Shown: positions 1 through 12,439, numbered from the stretch's first letter. The stretch: DNA of 64,000 nucleotides from Stratiolaelaps scimitus (GCA_019614645.1 JABWDB010000014.1:248001-312000), one strand, 5' to 3'. Notes: generated by a model not told the origin, from the sequence alone. Translations and numbers: made by a program.

Positions 1-3000
1 ACAAAGGGGCAAAGATGATACAACAAAAGCGAGTAAGAGTGGAGAAAAAAGATAAATGACTCTTAACCGCTCAACCGATGATAGTGTAACTTTCTCAATC
101 CCCTTTTTCTATCAGTCTGTGGACGCAGTCGCGCGAGATGTTCGGAACCGTCCTGGTGACTATGCCGGTTACCGGGTCCTATGATGCATGTTTCTGTTAT
201 TCTGTGCGACAATAAATGACTGGAAAGTAGAATCACGAGGTACATCGTAGTGAAATCGATATATGAGGAGTTAGCTATTATATGTGGACGCCAAATGTCA
301 AGGACGCCATGGAAGGATATCTTGGCAGCGGATAGTATGATAGACTAGCAAGGTTACTAATGGAGTGTAAACATTCCGTCCGACATTACGAAACGTTAGT
401 TCGATTACTTAAATAACTATTATCCTAGCTCTGAATGATAGGATCCATCTGTTGGATACTAAGCAAATTAGTTGCTAACTAAACAGTAAATAGTTCTCAC
501 AAGGAGAGAATGGCCGACAACGTTATCAAGTCATGATACGCGCCTTGTTCTGTCGCAATTTGTAGGCTGTTGCATTGCTATGAAGTGTGATTCTTCTCTG
601 CGGATTTTCGGAGGTTTTGGCGTTGTCACGGAAATCTTCTGAGGAAGTATTTCGTGTAAATGTAACTGCTATTCTGTTTCATAAAAAATAACTTCATGTG
701 TGCAACTACCCCGTTTCATTTGATCGTTGTTTTAAGATTTTCGAACAACCTATTGATATTTACGTAACCGTATGGTATCTCGAAGCATCACGTAATAAAC
801 AGGAATTTACACGTCTTCCTCTTCGAGGCATGCAACATTGTGAAAACAACGCGACAAAGGTGACAGTGTTATGATAAATAGTCCAAAAAGTCGTTGTGGG
901 TCGCGTATGCCAATCGTGAGAGGATTTTGTGAAATCGTTTCCGAATTGCTGGGCCCAATAACTCAGGGAAATATATAAGCAAAAGAGAAGATCTTGTAAT
1001 AAAGCCCTGATCAAAATATAAGCATTCGTTTAAGCAGTTTAACTTTAAGCTGAGAAAACCCCGTATTCATTCCTTTTAACTTAAATAAATACGGGGTTTT
1101 AGAGTTGTCAGCATTTTACTTATCTGAAATGAATCACCAAATATGAATACCGAGGATTACTGCTGCATATATATCCTCTGTCTTCTGGCGCTTTAACTCA
1201 AGCTAGTCTTTAGCTCTTACGACGTAGAGGTTATCGACATCTCAATATGTCTACCCAGCACTTTTTCACAGGTAGGGTGTTATTTCTGTGTTATTTCGGT
1301 AATTATAAGTACATTTAGATCTCCTTTGTTAGTGACAAAGCCGACGAACGCTGGCTTTTGTTTATGGCTAATCTACAGTTCTTGGCAGAAGTATCGTATC
1401 TGCTACCCCCAAGAGCTGCGGAGTATCTCAAACCATGTCCCTACACTACAAGGTTGACCTTATGGTTACTCAGTAGGGGATGAACAAGTGTAGTTCAATG
1501 CAAATCGCAGAATAAGATCAGCTTAAGCCAGTCTTCTACACATTAATGAATGTAACTATAGTGAGACTGACAGCATTAATCATTAGTCAACAGCATAGGG
1601 TAGTGGAATAAAAATGGCGTCGTTATAAGTAAATGTAGCATTATATGAATCCTGAATCCTTTACAGCATTCCGTATCGTAGTGTCCTGCGAGCGTTTGCC
1701 TTATACCGCCTAACTCGAATTAACCATCTACGTAAAAGCGGCAGGAACACTCAGTGGAATAGAGAGAGCGGAGCCGATGAGGACGCCAGTCAGCTGAAAG
1801 ACCGACGGAGCGACAGCGGGGAATCTGTAGCTGACTTCCCGGACCTCTTGGGATCTCTCGAGAGGCTCGCGCACAGTGGCATGGCACGTTGGAAGCCGAG
1901 GGATGGGCCAGTCCGGATATGCGGCAGTGGCAGTAAGGGCCAAACCAAAGGGGGTTAACGGGAAATCGTGGGAAAACGCGAGGGAGACAAATGGGTTCAC
2001 TGCACCCATCTACATCTCAATACCCCAAGGCACTGTGGGTCGCATGGCGCGAGTAGCCAGTCGTCTCGTTTCTACATGCCACCACCCTACTACTCTAGGC
2101 CACCTCTCTTATGACGCTGTTGCTAGAGCATTCTGCTCTGTTCGCCACCTTTTGGTCTGTACGGCGAACCCTAGTGTTCCCCTAACGTTTTCCATGCCCC
2201 GAAATACCTGCCAGGTCTTTCGTTTCCTTTTCGTACGGCGGTAGTGCCGGCGGCTGCTGCCGCGGCGGCGGCCACGAGTTGACATTGGTTGTTGCTCTCC
2301 ACCTGTCTAAAATACGCTATACTGCTACCTGTGTATCTCTGAACAATACACAATACGAGGCGAGGGAACCGTTTGGACTTCTCCTAGCGGCCTTATTTCA
2401 CCGCGCTCAGCTTAAGGCCGAAACATGCGCCCCTTAGGGCGACCCTCCTTCTACAATGGCTTTATTGCCCACTGCTGTAACCACTGCTAAAGCTGCTACT
2501 ACCAGAATTGGTCAGGGAATCAGACCGAAACATATCACCACGCTGTACCCAGTCCATTGAATCCTTCCCTAGACGGCAAGATGGTATGGTGATAGGTCTG
2601 AGGGCTGGGAACTCTGCTTATTCTGACCTGACCTGATATCTGCGCCTTCCATGAGACATTTTAAGGAACGAGGAACTTCAAAAATCCTTCTAGGACCAAC
2701 GAAGTGGATACAATATTTTGCCTTCACCGCGTTCCGAAGCCGATGAGCATTATGCGGACGAGCTAAACTCAAAATATACCTAGCAGTGTGGCCTACCTAC
2801 CCTATAGTTATAGCTGTCCCAAAACTCATATTTTACAAATAGGATAAAAGTGTGAGATGTCCACATCTAACAGCTGCAATATTCGTAGTAAATTAGTTGA
2901 GTATATTATAGTAAGGTTCCATTTTAGCTTTATTGGTAACCTTGAGATTTATTCATCTCGTTTCTGTTTTATTAGGATCCGAGTTATACTCCAACAATAA

Positions 3001-4620
3001 TATAGTGAATTATATGTTTAGGAGATAAAGAATTCAAAATGAGCATTCCTTTGTCGTTTCGTCACTTTCGGTGACTAAGGTAAAATCGTAGTAGCAAGTA
3101 CGTTCGAATACGTTCTCCTCGCTGACTGGTGCGGAAATGAGGGCTGCTGCCTGGCGTATGTGCATATTCCCTATCTGATTAGGATACGACATCAGTATAT
3201 AAATTGAGAGAAAATATTGGCTTTAAGAATTTTTCTCGAAGACCCGAACCATTGGACGAGTGTTTGTTGTTGGTGGTATCATATATGTGAAAATTGTACA
3301 CTTCCAACAAATAATACTTGCATCTCTACTGCCGTTTACATCGGACAGTAAAAAGAAGACTCTTTGTATCATGTAGCTCCAAAGTCCGTTGGCTATTTGT
3401 GTCTAATTCTATATCTAGTTCCCGTGCAAAGTGACATAAGTCAAAAAATTTCGATCATAAAGTATACACAGTTTTCGACTGAGCTCTTGTGAATGGAAGC
3501 TGGTCTTGGACGTCTATACATAATCTCTTTGTATATTATAAGTTGAGTCATTATTTTCGGTAACCTTATTCACTATAAATGTCATGTATGTAAACAATTT
3601 CTACACTTCCGAAATTCCTTGTGTATCACTATTTGTCCTACTTATCAGATCAACAGATTCCAAGTTCAGTTCGAATCACACTAGGGAGCAGTTAAGTTTA
3701 AAGCTGTCAAAAACAACGAGTTATTTTTATTCCTTTTACTTTATTCCTTCTGCCTTGAGCACAATGTAAGCAGGATCGAAACGAAGTATACCTCATTTTC
3801 GTTTATCTGTATAAGCAGCCCCAAAACTGGTTACTGTATTATAGTAATAATAATATACAAGTTGACGCTCATGTCTGTTCGCGTGTGTTGTGCAGTCTGT
3901 CGATATCGAGAAATATGATACTGTTATAGAAAAGATAATTAGATTGGAGAATTTTCTGATATTTGAGTCCTGTCAACTCTTGTTTGTTCGTCGCATTCAG
4001 CTTCGCAATCGTCGGAAGCCCCAGCTGCCCCAGCTAATATAGCTTGAGACTATTATAAATGCAGAGGTCTGAATGTTGGTAGCTAGTTGTCGGTGGCATC
4101 TCTCAACGTTCGAGTGACGATCGTAGCAAGATCTTGATTTGAACGCCGTAATTCCAGTATCAAATTGGAGACTCGTAGTGGCGGAGACCGCGTGCTTGCG
4201 GCGCTGTGACGGCTTCAATCGGGTCGTAGCAATTATGCAAATTGTAGCAAAGACTGCCAGACTCGGCTTGGTGAACCATTTAATAAGTTACTCAGGCGAA
4301 ACGGCGGTAAAGGACGGGCTTACATACGACGAAGCCAGTTCTCAAGCGCCGTTTAACGAGATTCGGAGATAGAAGAACAGGCAGCGCGAGTAAGACAGAG
4401 AGCGAGCGAGAGGGAGAGGCTTGAACCGGGGTTCGTCCGGGCACACACACACCCATGCACGCGCGCATGAACAAAGTACCTCAATGTAGAAAGTCCAGCG
4501 GATTGTTCGATAGTACGAGGCTGTTGGAGGGACGGATCGGCTGTGGCCGTATTTCTTTAAAAAAATGATGCCGTCAGTAGCAACACTTTATTCAATTTTG
4601 TTATAGCAGCTGAGTTTTAC
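1..4620. other. Non-coding stretch, no supported gene
   Basis: I see no convincing exon or transposon protein here. The DNA is mostly AT-rich. A GC-richer patch at about 1740-2290 is open in several frames on both strands and includes a short GGC/GCC run near 2250-2270; it resembles promoter or untranslated sequence more than protein. A perfect 13-bp hairpin lies at 1055-1100 and is listed separately. The stretch ends in a (TA)n run immediately 5' of the Tc1-type element. Confidence 0.5.
1055..1100. repeat. Perfect 13-bp inverted repeat (hairpin)
   Basis: AAAACCCCGTATT at 1055-1067 is exactly complementary to 1088-1100, with a 20-base loop. No transposon protein or matching terminal repeat was found next to it. 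It could be the core of a decayed fold-back element or a structured RNA; the sequence does not decide. Confidence 0.6.
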
Positions 4621-4626
4621 ATATAT

Positions 4627-4628
<2 letters not shown>

Positions 4629-4656
<28 letters not shown>
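4629..4656. repeat. (TA)n microsatellite abutting Tc1-type element
   Basis: An uninterrupted AT/TA run directly precedes the left end of the Tc1-type element. Tc1/mariner elements insert at TA, so the array either served as target or expanded after insertion. Confidence 0.85.
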
Positions 4657-4660
<4 letters not shown>

Positions 4661-6105
4661 GCTGCGACAAGATGATAGCCTTCATTTTTCTGCCTTTTTT
4701 CTCAACCGTAAGTAGCAATGCAGTTTCGCTTCTAGTCATTCAAAGTCGCCACGACAAAATGATAACCCACCTGATGTTTGTCGAGTGGGACGACAGTTGA
4801 AACGCAACTGAGTTCTAGGATCGTTCTCCTACAAATTTTCTGGAGCCTTTGTCAGCGAAAGCTACGATGGGCCGAGGCCGCCAACTTAGTGAAAATGAGA
4901 AAAAAATTATTTTCAACCTCAATGAAGAAAATAAGTCAAAATCGGAAATTGCGCGGATTTTTCAAAGAAGCAGGAAGGTTTATTTCGAATTTTCTTAAAG
5001 ATCCCAAACAGTACAGAACCAAGAAGGCGCCGGGACGACCCGAAGCAATAAGTGGGAGTGAAAAACGCTCTCTCCTCCGAAGGGCCTCTAACAGCTTTTT
5101 GACTTGTCGCGAAATTGCAGCCGAGACTGGAGTCGAAACGAACGTCCGAGATGTGGAAAGATATCTGCAGGCATAAGAAAATCTTGTTCGTAGAAAACTC
5201 AAACGGAAACCTCCTTTAACATTGTAACACAGATCCAAGATTGATCTTCGTTCGTGAGCACATTTCGCGGACAGAGGAGTGGCAACGTGTGCTGTTTTCC
5301 GATGAAAAGAGGTTCCATCTCGACGGTCCTGATGGACATTCTTATGTTTTCTACGGCATAAGGAAAGAAGAGAAACTCCTAAGTCGACAAAGCGGCGGTG
5401 GTGGTGATGTGCTGATTTGGTCCGGTATTGGCTACAACGGAAAGATCGATTTGGTCTTCGTAGACGGGCGCATGAGTAGTCGTGAGTACGTCACTGTTGT
5501 GGAGGACTAACTCATGAATCACCCCGAGACGATCTGTGCTAGAAGATTCATCTTACAACAGGATAACGCCCCAGTTCATACAGCGAAGATCGTCAAAGAG
5601 TTCTTCGAAACTGAAGACATACAGTTACTAAGCTGGCCCGTACGCTCTCCAGACTTGAATATTATAGAAAACCTGTGGAGCGTCTTATCTAGAGCTGTTT
5701 TTAAAGGTGGCAAGCAGTATCAAACGCTACATAAGCTAAAAAAAAGCCTTGGTAACCGAATGGAAAGTTCTTGATCAAAACCTCATACGTAAATTTTATC
5801 AATCTATGCCCAATCGATTAATTACTGTTCTGGAGGACGGCGGCGGCCCAAACAAATATTCAATTTGTAGAAGAACAATCTTAGAACTTAGTTGTGTTCG
5901 ACAAACACTAACTGGGCTATCACTTTGTCGCACCCTCAAACGGACAATTTCCAACACCAATGTCTACATCTAAGTTAGATAGCCGAATATTAGCGGGATG
6001 TCATTAAAACGCGATGACTTTCAATGTCTGAAAGCGAAACTGCATTGCTGCTAACGGTTTAGGAAAAAAGTCAGAAAAATGGGGGTGCGCTATCATTTTG
6101 TCGTG
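4657..6105 (+). mobile_element. Tc1-type DNA transposon with IR/DR ends
   Basis: An element of about 1.45 kb with long imperfect terminal inverted repeats of roughly 100 bp. Each end carries two copies of a short motif of the form CGACAAAATGATAGCC. On the left they lie at 4665-4680 (outer) and 4752-4768 (inner). On the right, in inverse orientation, they lie at 5914-5930 (inner) and 6087-6103 (outer). Between the motifs, the left TATTTTTCTG-like and GCAATGCAGTTTCGCTT stretches near 4690-4735 recur inverted near 6020-6085. This doubled arrangement is the IR/DR organisation known from Tc3-like and Sleeping Beauty-type elements, where each direct repeat is a transposase binding site. The element holds a broken transposase gene, so this copy is non-autonomous. 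The outermost ten bases of the two ends no longer match well, so exact borders are uncertain. Confidence 0.88.
4867..5862 (+). pseudogene. Tc1-family DD34E transposase, frameshifted
   Basis: This encoded the cut-and-paste transposase of the surrounding element. The frame opens at ATG 4867 with MGRGRQLSENEKK and an N-terminal helix-turn-helix (NEENKSKSEIARIF). A one-base insertion near 4979 shifts it into the frame of SNFLKDPKQYRTKKAPGRPE, the usual GRPR-like linker, and then a second helix-turn-helix (LTCREIAAETGVET). Another break lies between 5176 and 5241. The catalytic domain follows: first Asp in VLFSDEKRFHLDGPDG, second in QQDNAPVH (about 5560), and Glu in SPDLNIIENLW (about 5668), with 34 residues between the second Asp and the Glu, hence DD34E. 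An in-frame TAA at 5508-5510 and a frameshift near 5749 further disrupt it. The C terminus resembles the family's GG-x-x-KY ending, but the stop is lost. All catalytic residues survive, so decay is fairly recent. Confidence 0.9.
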
Positions 6106-6506
6106 TGTACATATATACATATGCGATGTGTGTATCGAAGAATACATAAACTGCGTTCAAGCGAATGCATTGAATCAATCCCAGCAAATAATGTATATTG
6201 ATATCCAATGTATTATAACTGATATTATTAACTCATTGCCCAGGCGTCCATCGTCTGCTTTTTTTTTTCTTTTCAAGCAGCAGTCTTCGTCATATATGTG
6301 TTTCCTATGATTTTGTATACACATAGGTTCCCGCGTGTTTAACTCCGTGCAATTTGGAGTGTAAGTTAACATCTGAGTGCTTGCTCAGATGAAAGCATGT
6401 GCAACATCCATCATCGATAACTAAATTTTCGTAATGCGATTTTTTACGAATCTATTCCGCCAGTAGACCAACTGGTTATATTTTGTCTGGATTCATTAAT
6501 AGGTAG

Positions 6507-7135
6507 TTGCTGAGGCGGTCGAATATACAGACGAAAAATGTGCATATCCGACATCGTACGACTTGTTCACGATTTTCGTTCTGGAACAATGCTGCTTGGG
6601 CCGCGAGGATTGTGTGTGAAGTGGAAGGGGTATCCGCAGTATCAGGAAGCAACTGTCGAAATTCGTTCCTGGACCTCAGGGTTGGAAATTTCGATTTGAA
6701 TGACAAGCAAGCTGAATCTCTTGAATAAAAATGCGGCTCAATCAACTCAAGAGCTTGCTGCTCGGAGAATAGCCCAGTCAACTATAGTGGGTCGTCTAGA
6801 TGCGGTAGAAAATGTTCGAAAGGATGGAAAGTGTGCCGCTGGCTCATTATTCGCCGCTTGCCCGCTAAATAAGAATGAGTTTTCTGTACAAATTGTTACA
6901 GGATGTAAAGAATGGATAATCTCCGACGCGAAAAGTAGCGGTTTGAACGTGGATTCAAGGTGATGCCGTGTATTTGGTGGGATTATCAAGGGAGTTCCTC
7001 AGATTACCATCTAACCGAGGTCACGGAGTGTAGGGGATGCTCCTCAAGACAGAAGCTGAGGTCCGAAATTGACTAGATGAGTGGACCACCTCCGATAATA
7101 TCTTACCATGCCGCGGGAGCCACACGCATCAACCT
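6507..7135 (+). pseudogene. Mariner transposase fossil, internally deleted
   Basis: A degraded mariner-family transposase 0.4 kb downstream of the Tc1-type element. The N-terminal domain reads HIRHRTTCSRFSFWNNAAWA, then ARIVCEVEGVSAVS and VGNFDLNDKQAESLE, matching the mariner first helix-turn-helix and acidic linker. After a frameshift near 6700 come AAQSTQELAARRIAQSTIV and GRLDAVENVRK, the second helix-turn-helix. The region of the first catalytic Asp reads IVTGCKEW where the family has TGDEKW, so that residue is lost. PCIWWDYQG (about 6967) then joins directly to SSDYHL, which normally lies about 90 residues later, so the segment with the second catalytic Asp is deleted. A last piece, LKTEAEVRN and LDEWTTSDN with a stop between them, matches the family C terminus and ends near 7135. 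Terminal repeats could not be identified. Confidence 0.8.
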
Positions 7136-7705
7136 AATATAATATTCATATACGACTCATACGCTTTTCGATGTCTCCTAAACAAGAGTGTAAAATGTAG
7201 CCTAATATATCTAGCGTGTGTTGTCTCCGAACTCTCTTACTACGAGGTATATAGCAGAGATGGCAAGACCAACATAGCATTACCCGACGCGGGACTTGTA
7301 ATCTACGAACGTCTTTGATCTGTATCAGTCTGTGTGATATGTTCAATGAATTGATTAGTTCCTCATTTCCGCTTTCATGTGTTTCTCTCTCCCTCCGTCC
7401 AATGTTACTCCTGGCAATGTATTACGAATACTACTACAGCATATATCGTAGAGGCACTGGACGTTGTTTGCGTTACATTTGACTAATCAGTGTTGGTTCC
7501 GTTGATCGTGTATCACCGCCGACGAGCGAATCTGTGACGTGCTCACCCCAATGTATCGACAACGTTAACTGCTTCCTCCTGTTCAGCATCACCCGGATGC
7601 CCTGGTGCTCGATTGAGCTAAGCTGACCATCAATACGTCGCGCGGTTCGAATGAATGCCCCAATCTTTCCTCTCCCTCGATCCCCTGAGGATGGGCCAAG
7701 GATAG

Positions 7706-7710
<5 letters not shown>

Positions 7711-7739
<29 letters not shown>
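7711..7739. repeat. (GA)n microsatellite
   Basis: A pure GA run of about 29 bases. Smaller GA runs occur at 9183-9200, 17427-17452 and 36098-36115. Confidence 0.9.
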
Positions 7740-7741
<2 letters not shown>

Positions 7742-8259
7742 AGTACATACACGCCCCAGCTACCCCATGGGCAGAAATGGCGTCACTGGCGAATATCCCC
7801 ATCGAGCTCGCTTTCGCCGCCAGCCGTTTCATTCACACACGAAAACACAAACATTCGCTTGTGTCAGACAGCAAAAAGCCCAATGACGCCGCCCGCCAGA
7901 CCGGTGCCAGGATACTCGCAGGCGGAAGTGGTCCCTCCTTCTATATCTCGCTTTCATTCTCTCCTCTGAACCTTTTGCCGGCACTGATTAGACCTTGGAG
8001 GTAACGGCGTTGGAACCAAGAGCAGGCGACCCCCCGCCGATCCATTCGTAAGCCATCACGTCAACTGCTTCGCCGAGTGGCATCTTTCTGCTCACATTGA
8101 AGCGTTCAGTTCTGAAACACGGATGGGCTCAACGTCTCAGCCAGACACACGTTCTCTATTGACCTCCCGTGGCCCTTGTTATAATAAATAACGAAACCGA
8201 AGATTTGCTCCGTCGCGGGATGATACGATGGGTGAGACATCGCTACGGGATGTGCCTTG

Positions 8260-8314
8260 GATATTAGTTATTAGTTATATTAAATTATATTAGTTATTAG
8301 ATATTAGTTATTAG
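8260..8314. repeat. Short tandem/direct repeats of TTAGTTATTAG type
   Basis: The units ATATTAGTTATTAG and ATTATATTAGTTATTAG recur three to four times within 55 bases. This looks like local slippage of an AT-rich unit. Confidence 0.7.
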
Positions 8315-8902
8315 TCTATTCAGCCTAGACATAATCGCTATGCACACTATTCGGCCTGACATGGTCCCGTGTTTTTGGCAATTGTAAATTAGGTAGAACA
8401 ATATATTTGGCATATGTGGTGCACTGATACACGTTTTTTGAGTGATCTTGTTATTAGGCATTGCTCGATCTGTCCATCGAGATGGCGTAGGGTCCACGCC
8501 ATGGGGACCTGGAATCATGGAGTCGTCACTTCGAGTACCATGGGACATCTGCAGCTCGATGCCATCTTGCTTGTGTAGATTTGTTAATGCTATCTGTGCC
8601 TATAGTCGCCCTGACTACACCGTTCTACGATGTAGGGAGACATCCGATTAGTACCAGGAAAACGTTTGACCATCAAAATCAGACGGCTAAGTGGCCGCTA
8701 TATCGAATTTAATTCGCCCGCTGCAGAAACAAAGGCCCGAAAAGACGCGCTTCGGAATTTCCATATTTGCCTATGTAAACAATTGGGTGTTTCGCAAGCT
8801 CACCTTCCGACCTGTACCAATTGGCCGTTAGCAGGCCATGGCGTTACACGACGTCGTTGTATCTAACAGAGATGATTCGTAGGCTGATAAGGCTAACTTA
8901 CT

Positions 8903-8922
8903 TGTGTGTGTGTGTGTGTGTG
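8903..8922. repeat. (TG)n microsatellite
   Basis: About ten TG units in non-coding DNA. Confidence 0.9.
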
Positions 8923-10454
8923 CAATGCAGTGGTTTATCCATGACACAATAAATCAGCGTATATCAATGGAACATTACACCGACGAGGAGTCGTTGTGCT
9001 AGATTAGAAGAAAAAAAACCTCCGTCTCATTGCTACTTGTAAACACGTAAGTGGTAACCAAATGAGAGACAAGACGATACGAAATTAACCCGTAACCGAA
9101 GCCAACGCGCCCGAAGGGTTGGTGGTGCGAATCCCGCATATTCCCAACGGCAAGTATTAAGACACTGGAACGAAGCCAACAGGGAGAGAGAGAGAGAGAG
9201 TAAATAATCTAGCCAATCACAAAATGTTGTATGCTATAAACTGCTTTGTATTAATGGACCCTGCAATTATGAGGTTCTGAACCCTCAGAGATTGTTGAAT
9301 TAGAACGGAAATTTCAGCGAAAAACATAGTTCATCCATAATCAGTTCACTCAAGCTTATTATAATGAACAGAACGGCCAAGGGGGTTAGTTAAGAGGGGA
9401 CTGCTGACATTTGCTCTAACAGTGTTAGCCGAGCAACAAATCGCCTCTTGTCTAAAATCATGCTATTTCGTGTATAAACGAGCAGAAGACAAGGAGATGA
9501 AGATATACTTGTATCATTTCAATTAAATACGGGGAGTCTTCTTATGTCGATTCTTGCGGTCATATATTTGTTATGTTTACATCCATATGATGTTCCTGAA
9601 AATCGTAGCATTCTTAGCTCCGCGGCAAATTGCCTATATCGCTGCCAACATCCTGCAGATCACCTGTAATCGCCAATTGTCGCCTCTTATAAATGTTGCA
9701 TTTCTATTCAGAGAAATAAAGGAATTTGAATAGAGATGTTCAAATACATTGTGTTACGATCAATAGCCCTCCATAATAATTTATAAGTTCGTTGTCATTA
9801 TATCCTTCGGTCGAAAGTTTTACACAATATGATTGAAAGCAATTGTTAGTACTCGAGCGGAACTGTCGGTTGTTTAAATGCCAAAAAAAAACTACACCGA
9901 GACACAACTCCTACAGTCATCTGTATATATCCAAGCGGGATTCGCAACCAGCACAGGCTGGCGTCGTAATTACTATGACAAATGATGCGAACCGCCTCAT
10001 AACTTAGCGCCACATCGCCCGCCCTGTGTACAACACAGGCACACACCCCTGCAAGTGATGGTTCGGGTCCAATACAAAATGAACAAACACTGTTTAGTGT
10101 CGCTATGCTTGGCTGGCCAAGCACAAAAGTCGCACTTGGCCGCTTCGGGTGTAACGTTCAATGCAGATCAAAGCATATCTGGAGGGCTATGGTTGACGAG
10201 CGTCTGCGGGGACACATTCGCGACGTGGAACATCTCGTTCAGTGTTTATGTATATGCCCTTGACGGACACCCCTATACATAATACACAATAGTGCAGATT
10301 GTGTCGATGAAGCACGTTTTCGTTGCATGGCCTTAATGACGGACATACATTTTGTTTTTAGCTCAACTATATCTATTTAGGGTGGATCGTAACTATTGGC
10401 AGGATGAACAAGCTTTCATCATTGTGGTAACTATTATGGCATGAGCGAACTTGT

Positions 10455-12175
10455 CCGGATTGATTAGTAATAACAAGACTTTATTCAAAGGGGTGTAACA
10501 GGATAGGGTTGGACAATCCATCTACTCACGAATCATTGGTGATACCCTCCAGGGGAATAGATCATTGATCGATGTCTTAGTTGCTACGAATTTCGGTAAG
10601 GCGTTCCTCCTAGATCGGTTTGTCGTCTCAACAATCACAAACATTTTCGTGGTTATTTATGGCCGCTTTTACATCATTTTGTTAACCTTATCTAACATAC
10701 TGAGACGCTTGAGTATATCTACGATTTTCACGTCCCTTCTGTCAGATTGGCACTTATAAGCTACTTTCCATACAAAGGTCTTTAAAATTGTTCTTAGAAG
10801 TGCTTGGTTTTTCTTGAGGCCAGGATCCCATACTGGCCTAGCATAGGTCAAAATAGGTTCGACGAAAATTTTGAACGACATCATATATAGTCCTGGGCTA
10901 CTGATACTGAAGGTTCGCAGGATCCAATTAGCACGCTGGCTCGCTTTGAGGGCTACACTTGTGACATGTTCCGAGTATTTCAGACTAAAGGATGTGATCA
11001 CGCCCAAATCTCTGATAACTCTCTGCGCCTTAAGTTCTTCTCCATTTATAAAATACTTTTGTTTCACATTACCGTTTCCAACGTTTAGAACTGTGCATTT
11101 CTCAACCGATAATTTAAGGTCTATCCGCTCAGCCCATTCATGGAAATTCGATATGGCCTGCTGGACAGTTCACCGGCCCTGCGCGGTGCTAGTGGATTCG
11201 TATATCTTTACATCATCAGCATAAATCTTTACAGAAATAAGTTTTTGGAGGGAGTATGTCAGCGAGTTTATATGCAGTATGTACATTAACGGTCCCAATA
11301 TTGTTCCTTGAGGGCATCCCGCTGTCACTTTCACGCTTTGCGAATACTGAACATTGACACATACCCTGAACGTTGTGTTACTGAGGAAGTCTGTGATCCA
11401 TTCAATCAGAAGCTTTCCAACTCCGAAATGAGGAAGCATGGCAGTCAATTTCGAGTGTGTAACTCTTTCAAATGCTGGTTTGAAATCGAAGTAAATTACG
11501 TTAAAACAATTCGACAGATTGGTGTCTCTTGCCCATTCGAACTGGGTATCGATCAATCGCAGGCAAGCACTGCACCCCGGTCTCTAGGCAAATTATGCCT
11601 CCGATATAAGTCCTTCGGAGTTGGCATTGTCATATATTGCTTTCGATATTATACTATCTAGCAGCTTGGTCGTTCGTTGTTTGGGTCACTTTTTGAGCCT
11701 TTTTTTGTGAACGGGACACACGATGCCCGTTCGAAGGATATCGGGGATTTTCCCTCTGTCGACCGATTTTTGGAAGATTCATGAGAGTGGAGAACAGATG
11801 GGTAGCCCAAGTTTTTTCACAACAAATGATGGAATTTCATCAGGTATGCTGCTCACTTTCGACTGAAGCTTCTTTAAGTAGCGATATATGTTTTCTGACG
11901 TCCATGTCATGCACGAGATGCTGGAGTGGCCCATACGACATCGATGCTGACTCCGGTTGCTGGCGTAGCAGGAGATCGTCCACGCTAGGATACGTTGATT
12001 CAAACCGCTTGCGTAGGATTTCGGACTTCTCCTTATCATTTGAGGTAAAGCTCCCATCCGCACGTGGTAGCGAGCTCAGTGTATCATTTACTGAGATCCT
12101 TCTGCGCACATACTTGTGGATTGCCTTGTACTTAGGGTTGCGTTGACCAAAGCTTGAAATTTGCGCCATTGAACT
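10455..12175 (-). mobile_element. 5'-truncated CR1/jockey-like LINE
   Basis: A minus-strand non-LTR retrotransposon remnant of about 1.7 kb. It holds only the reverse transcriptase and C-terminal part of the second ORF; the endonuclease domain and ORF1 are missing, as expected of 5' truncation during target-primed reverse transcription. Its 3' end lies near 10455-10490, where the minus strand carries AATAAA (10480-10485) followed by a short AT-rich tail. No target-site duplication could be defined by eye. The order of motifs and the C-terminal domain style fit the CR1/jockey superfamily better than RTE or R2. Confidence 0.85.
10669..12169 (-). pseudogene. LINE reverse transcriptase (CR1/jockey-like), broken
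   Basis: This is the polymerase that copied the element's RNA into DNA at a nicked target. Reading downward from 12169, FGQRNPKYKAIHKYVRRRIS and SSLPRADGSFTSNDKEKSEI precede the core. Frameshift; then YLKKLQSKVSSIPDEIPSFV is the eroded PGPDGIP box. GIVCPVHKK and LLDSIISKAIYDN lie near 11600-11730. The palm domain holds IYFDFKPAFERVTHSKL (first catalytic Asp, about 11490), TAGCPQGTILGPLMYIL (about 11310) and KIYADDVKIY (YADD box, about 11210). The thumb and C terminus, VIRDLGVITSFSLKYSEHV and FVEPILTYARPVWDPGLKK, lie in 10669-11067 in another frame. At least four frame breaks and several stops mean it cannot be translated, yet the catalytic Asp residues are kept. Confidence 0.88.
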
Positions 12176-12439
12176 GACGATTAAAGTAAATAGTGCACCT
12201 CAAAATACAGTAGCATCTAACGCGTTGATCTTAAGCGTTTAATCGAGTTACGAAGGCAAGCATACGTGACAGCTTGTTGTGTTCATCAAAACGCCAAAAC
12301 TTGAAAACAAATATTAGCATGTGCAAACAGATTCTTTTTATTATCCATGTAGCGTCTGTCTTCTCTGAGTTGTCTGTCTAAAAAAAAAAAAAGAACAACA
12401 ATTTACAATCAATAAGCCCTACCCGTACATCGGGATGGA

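Larger units (their letters stand above)
7740..10450. other. Non-coding stretch, no supported gene
   Basis: No convincing exon or transposon protein is visible. The segment 7740-8070 is GC-richer. A cluster of short direct repeats of TTAGTTATTAGATA type occupies 8260-8314. A (TG)n run lies at 8903-8922. A tRNA B-box-like sequence, GGTGCGAATCCCGC, lies near 9124-9140, but no A box or tail could be paired with it. Confidence 0.45.

Noticed and set aside
6608..6690. Chromodomain-like peptide VKWKGYPQYQEATVE in one plus-strand frame
   Set aside because: The overlapping frame reads as a mariner N terminus that continues with further mariner motifs downstream, so the chromodomain resemblance is a coincidence of the shifted frame.
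8260..8314. CRISPR-like or satellite array
   Set aside because: Repeats are short, AT-only and without spacers; simple slippage explains them.
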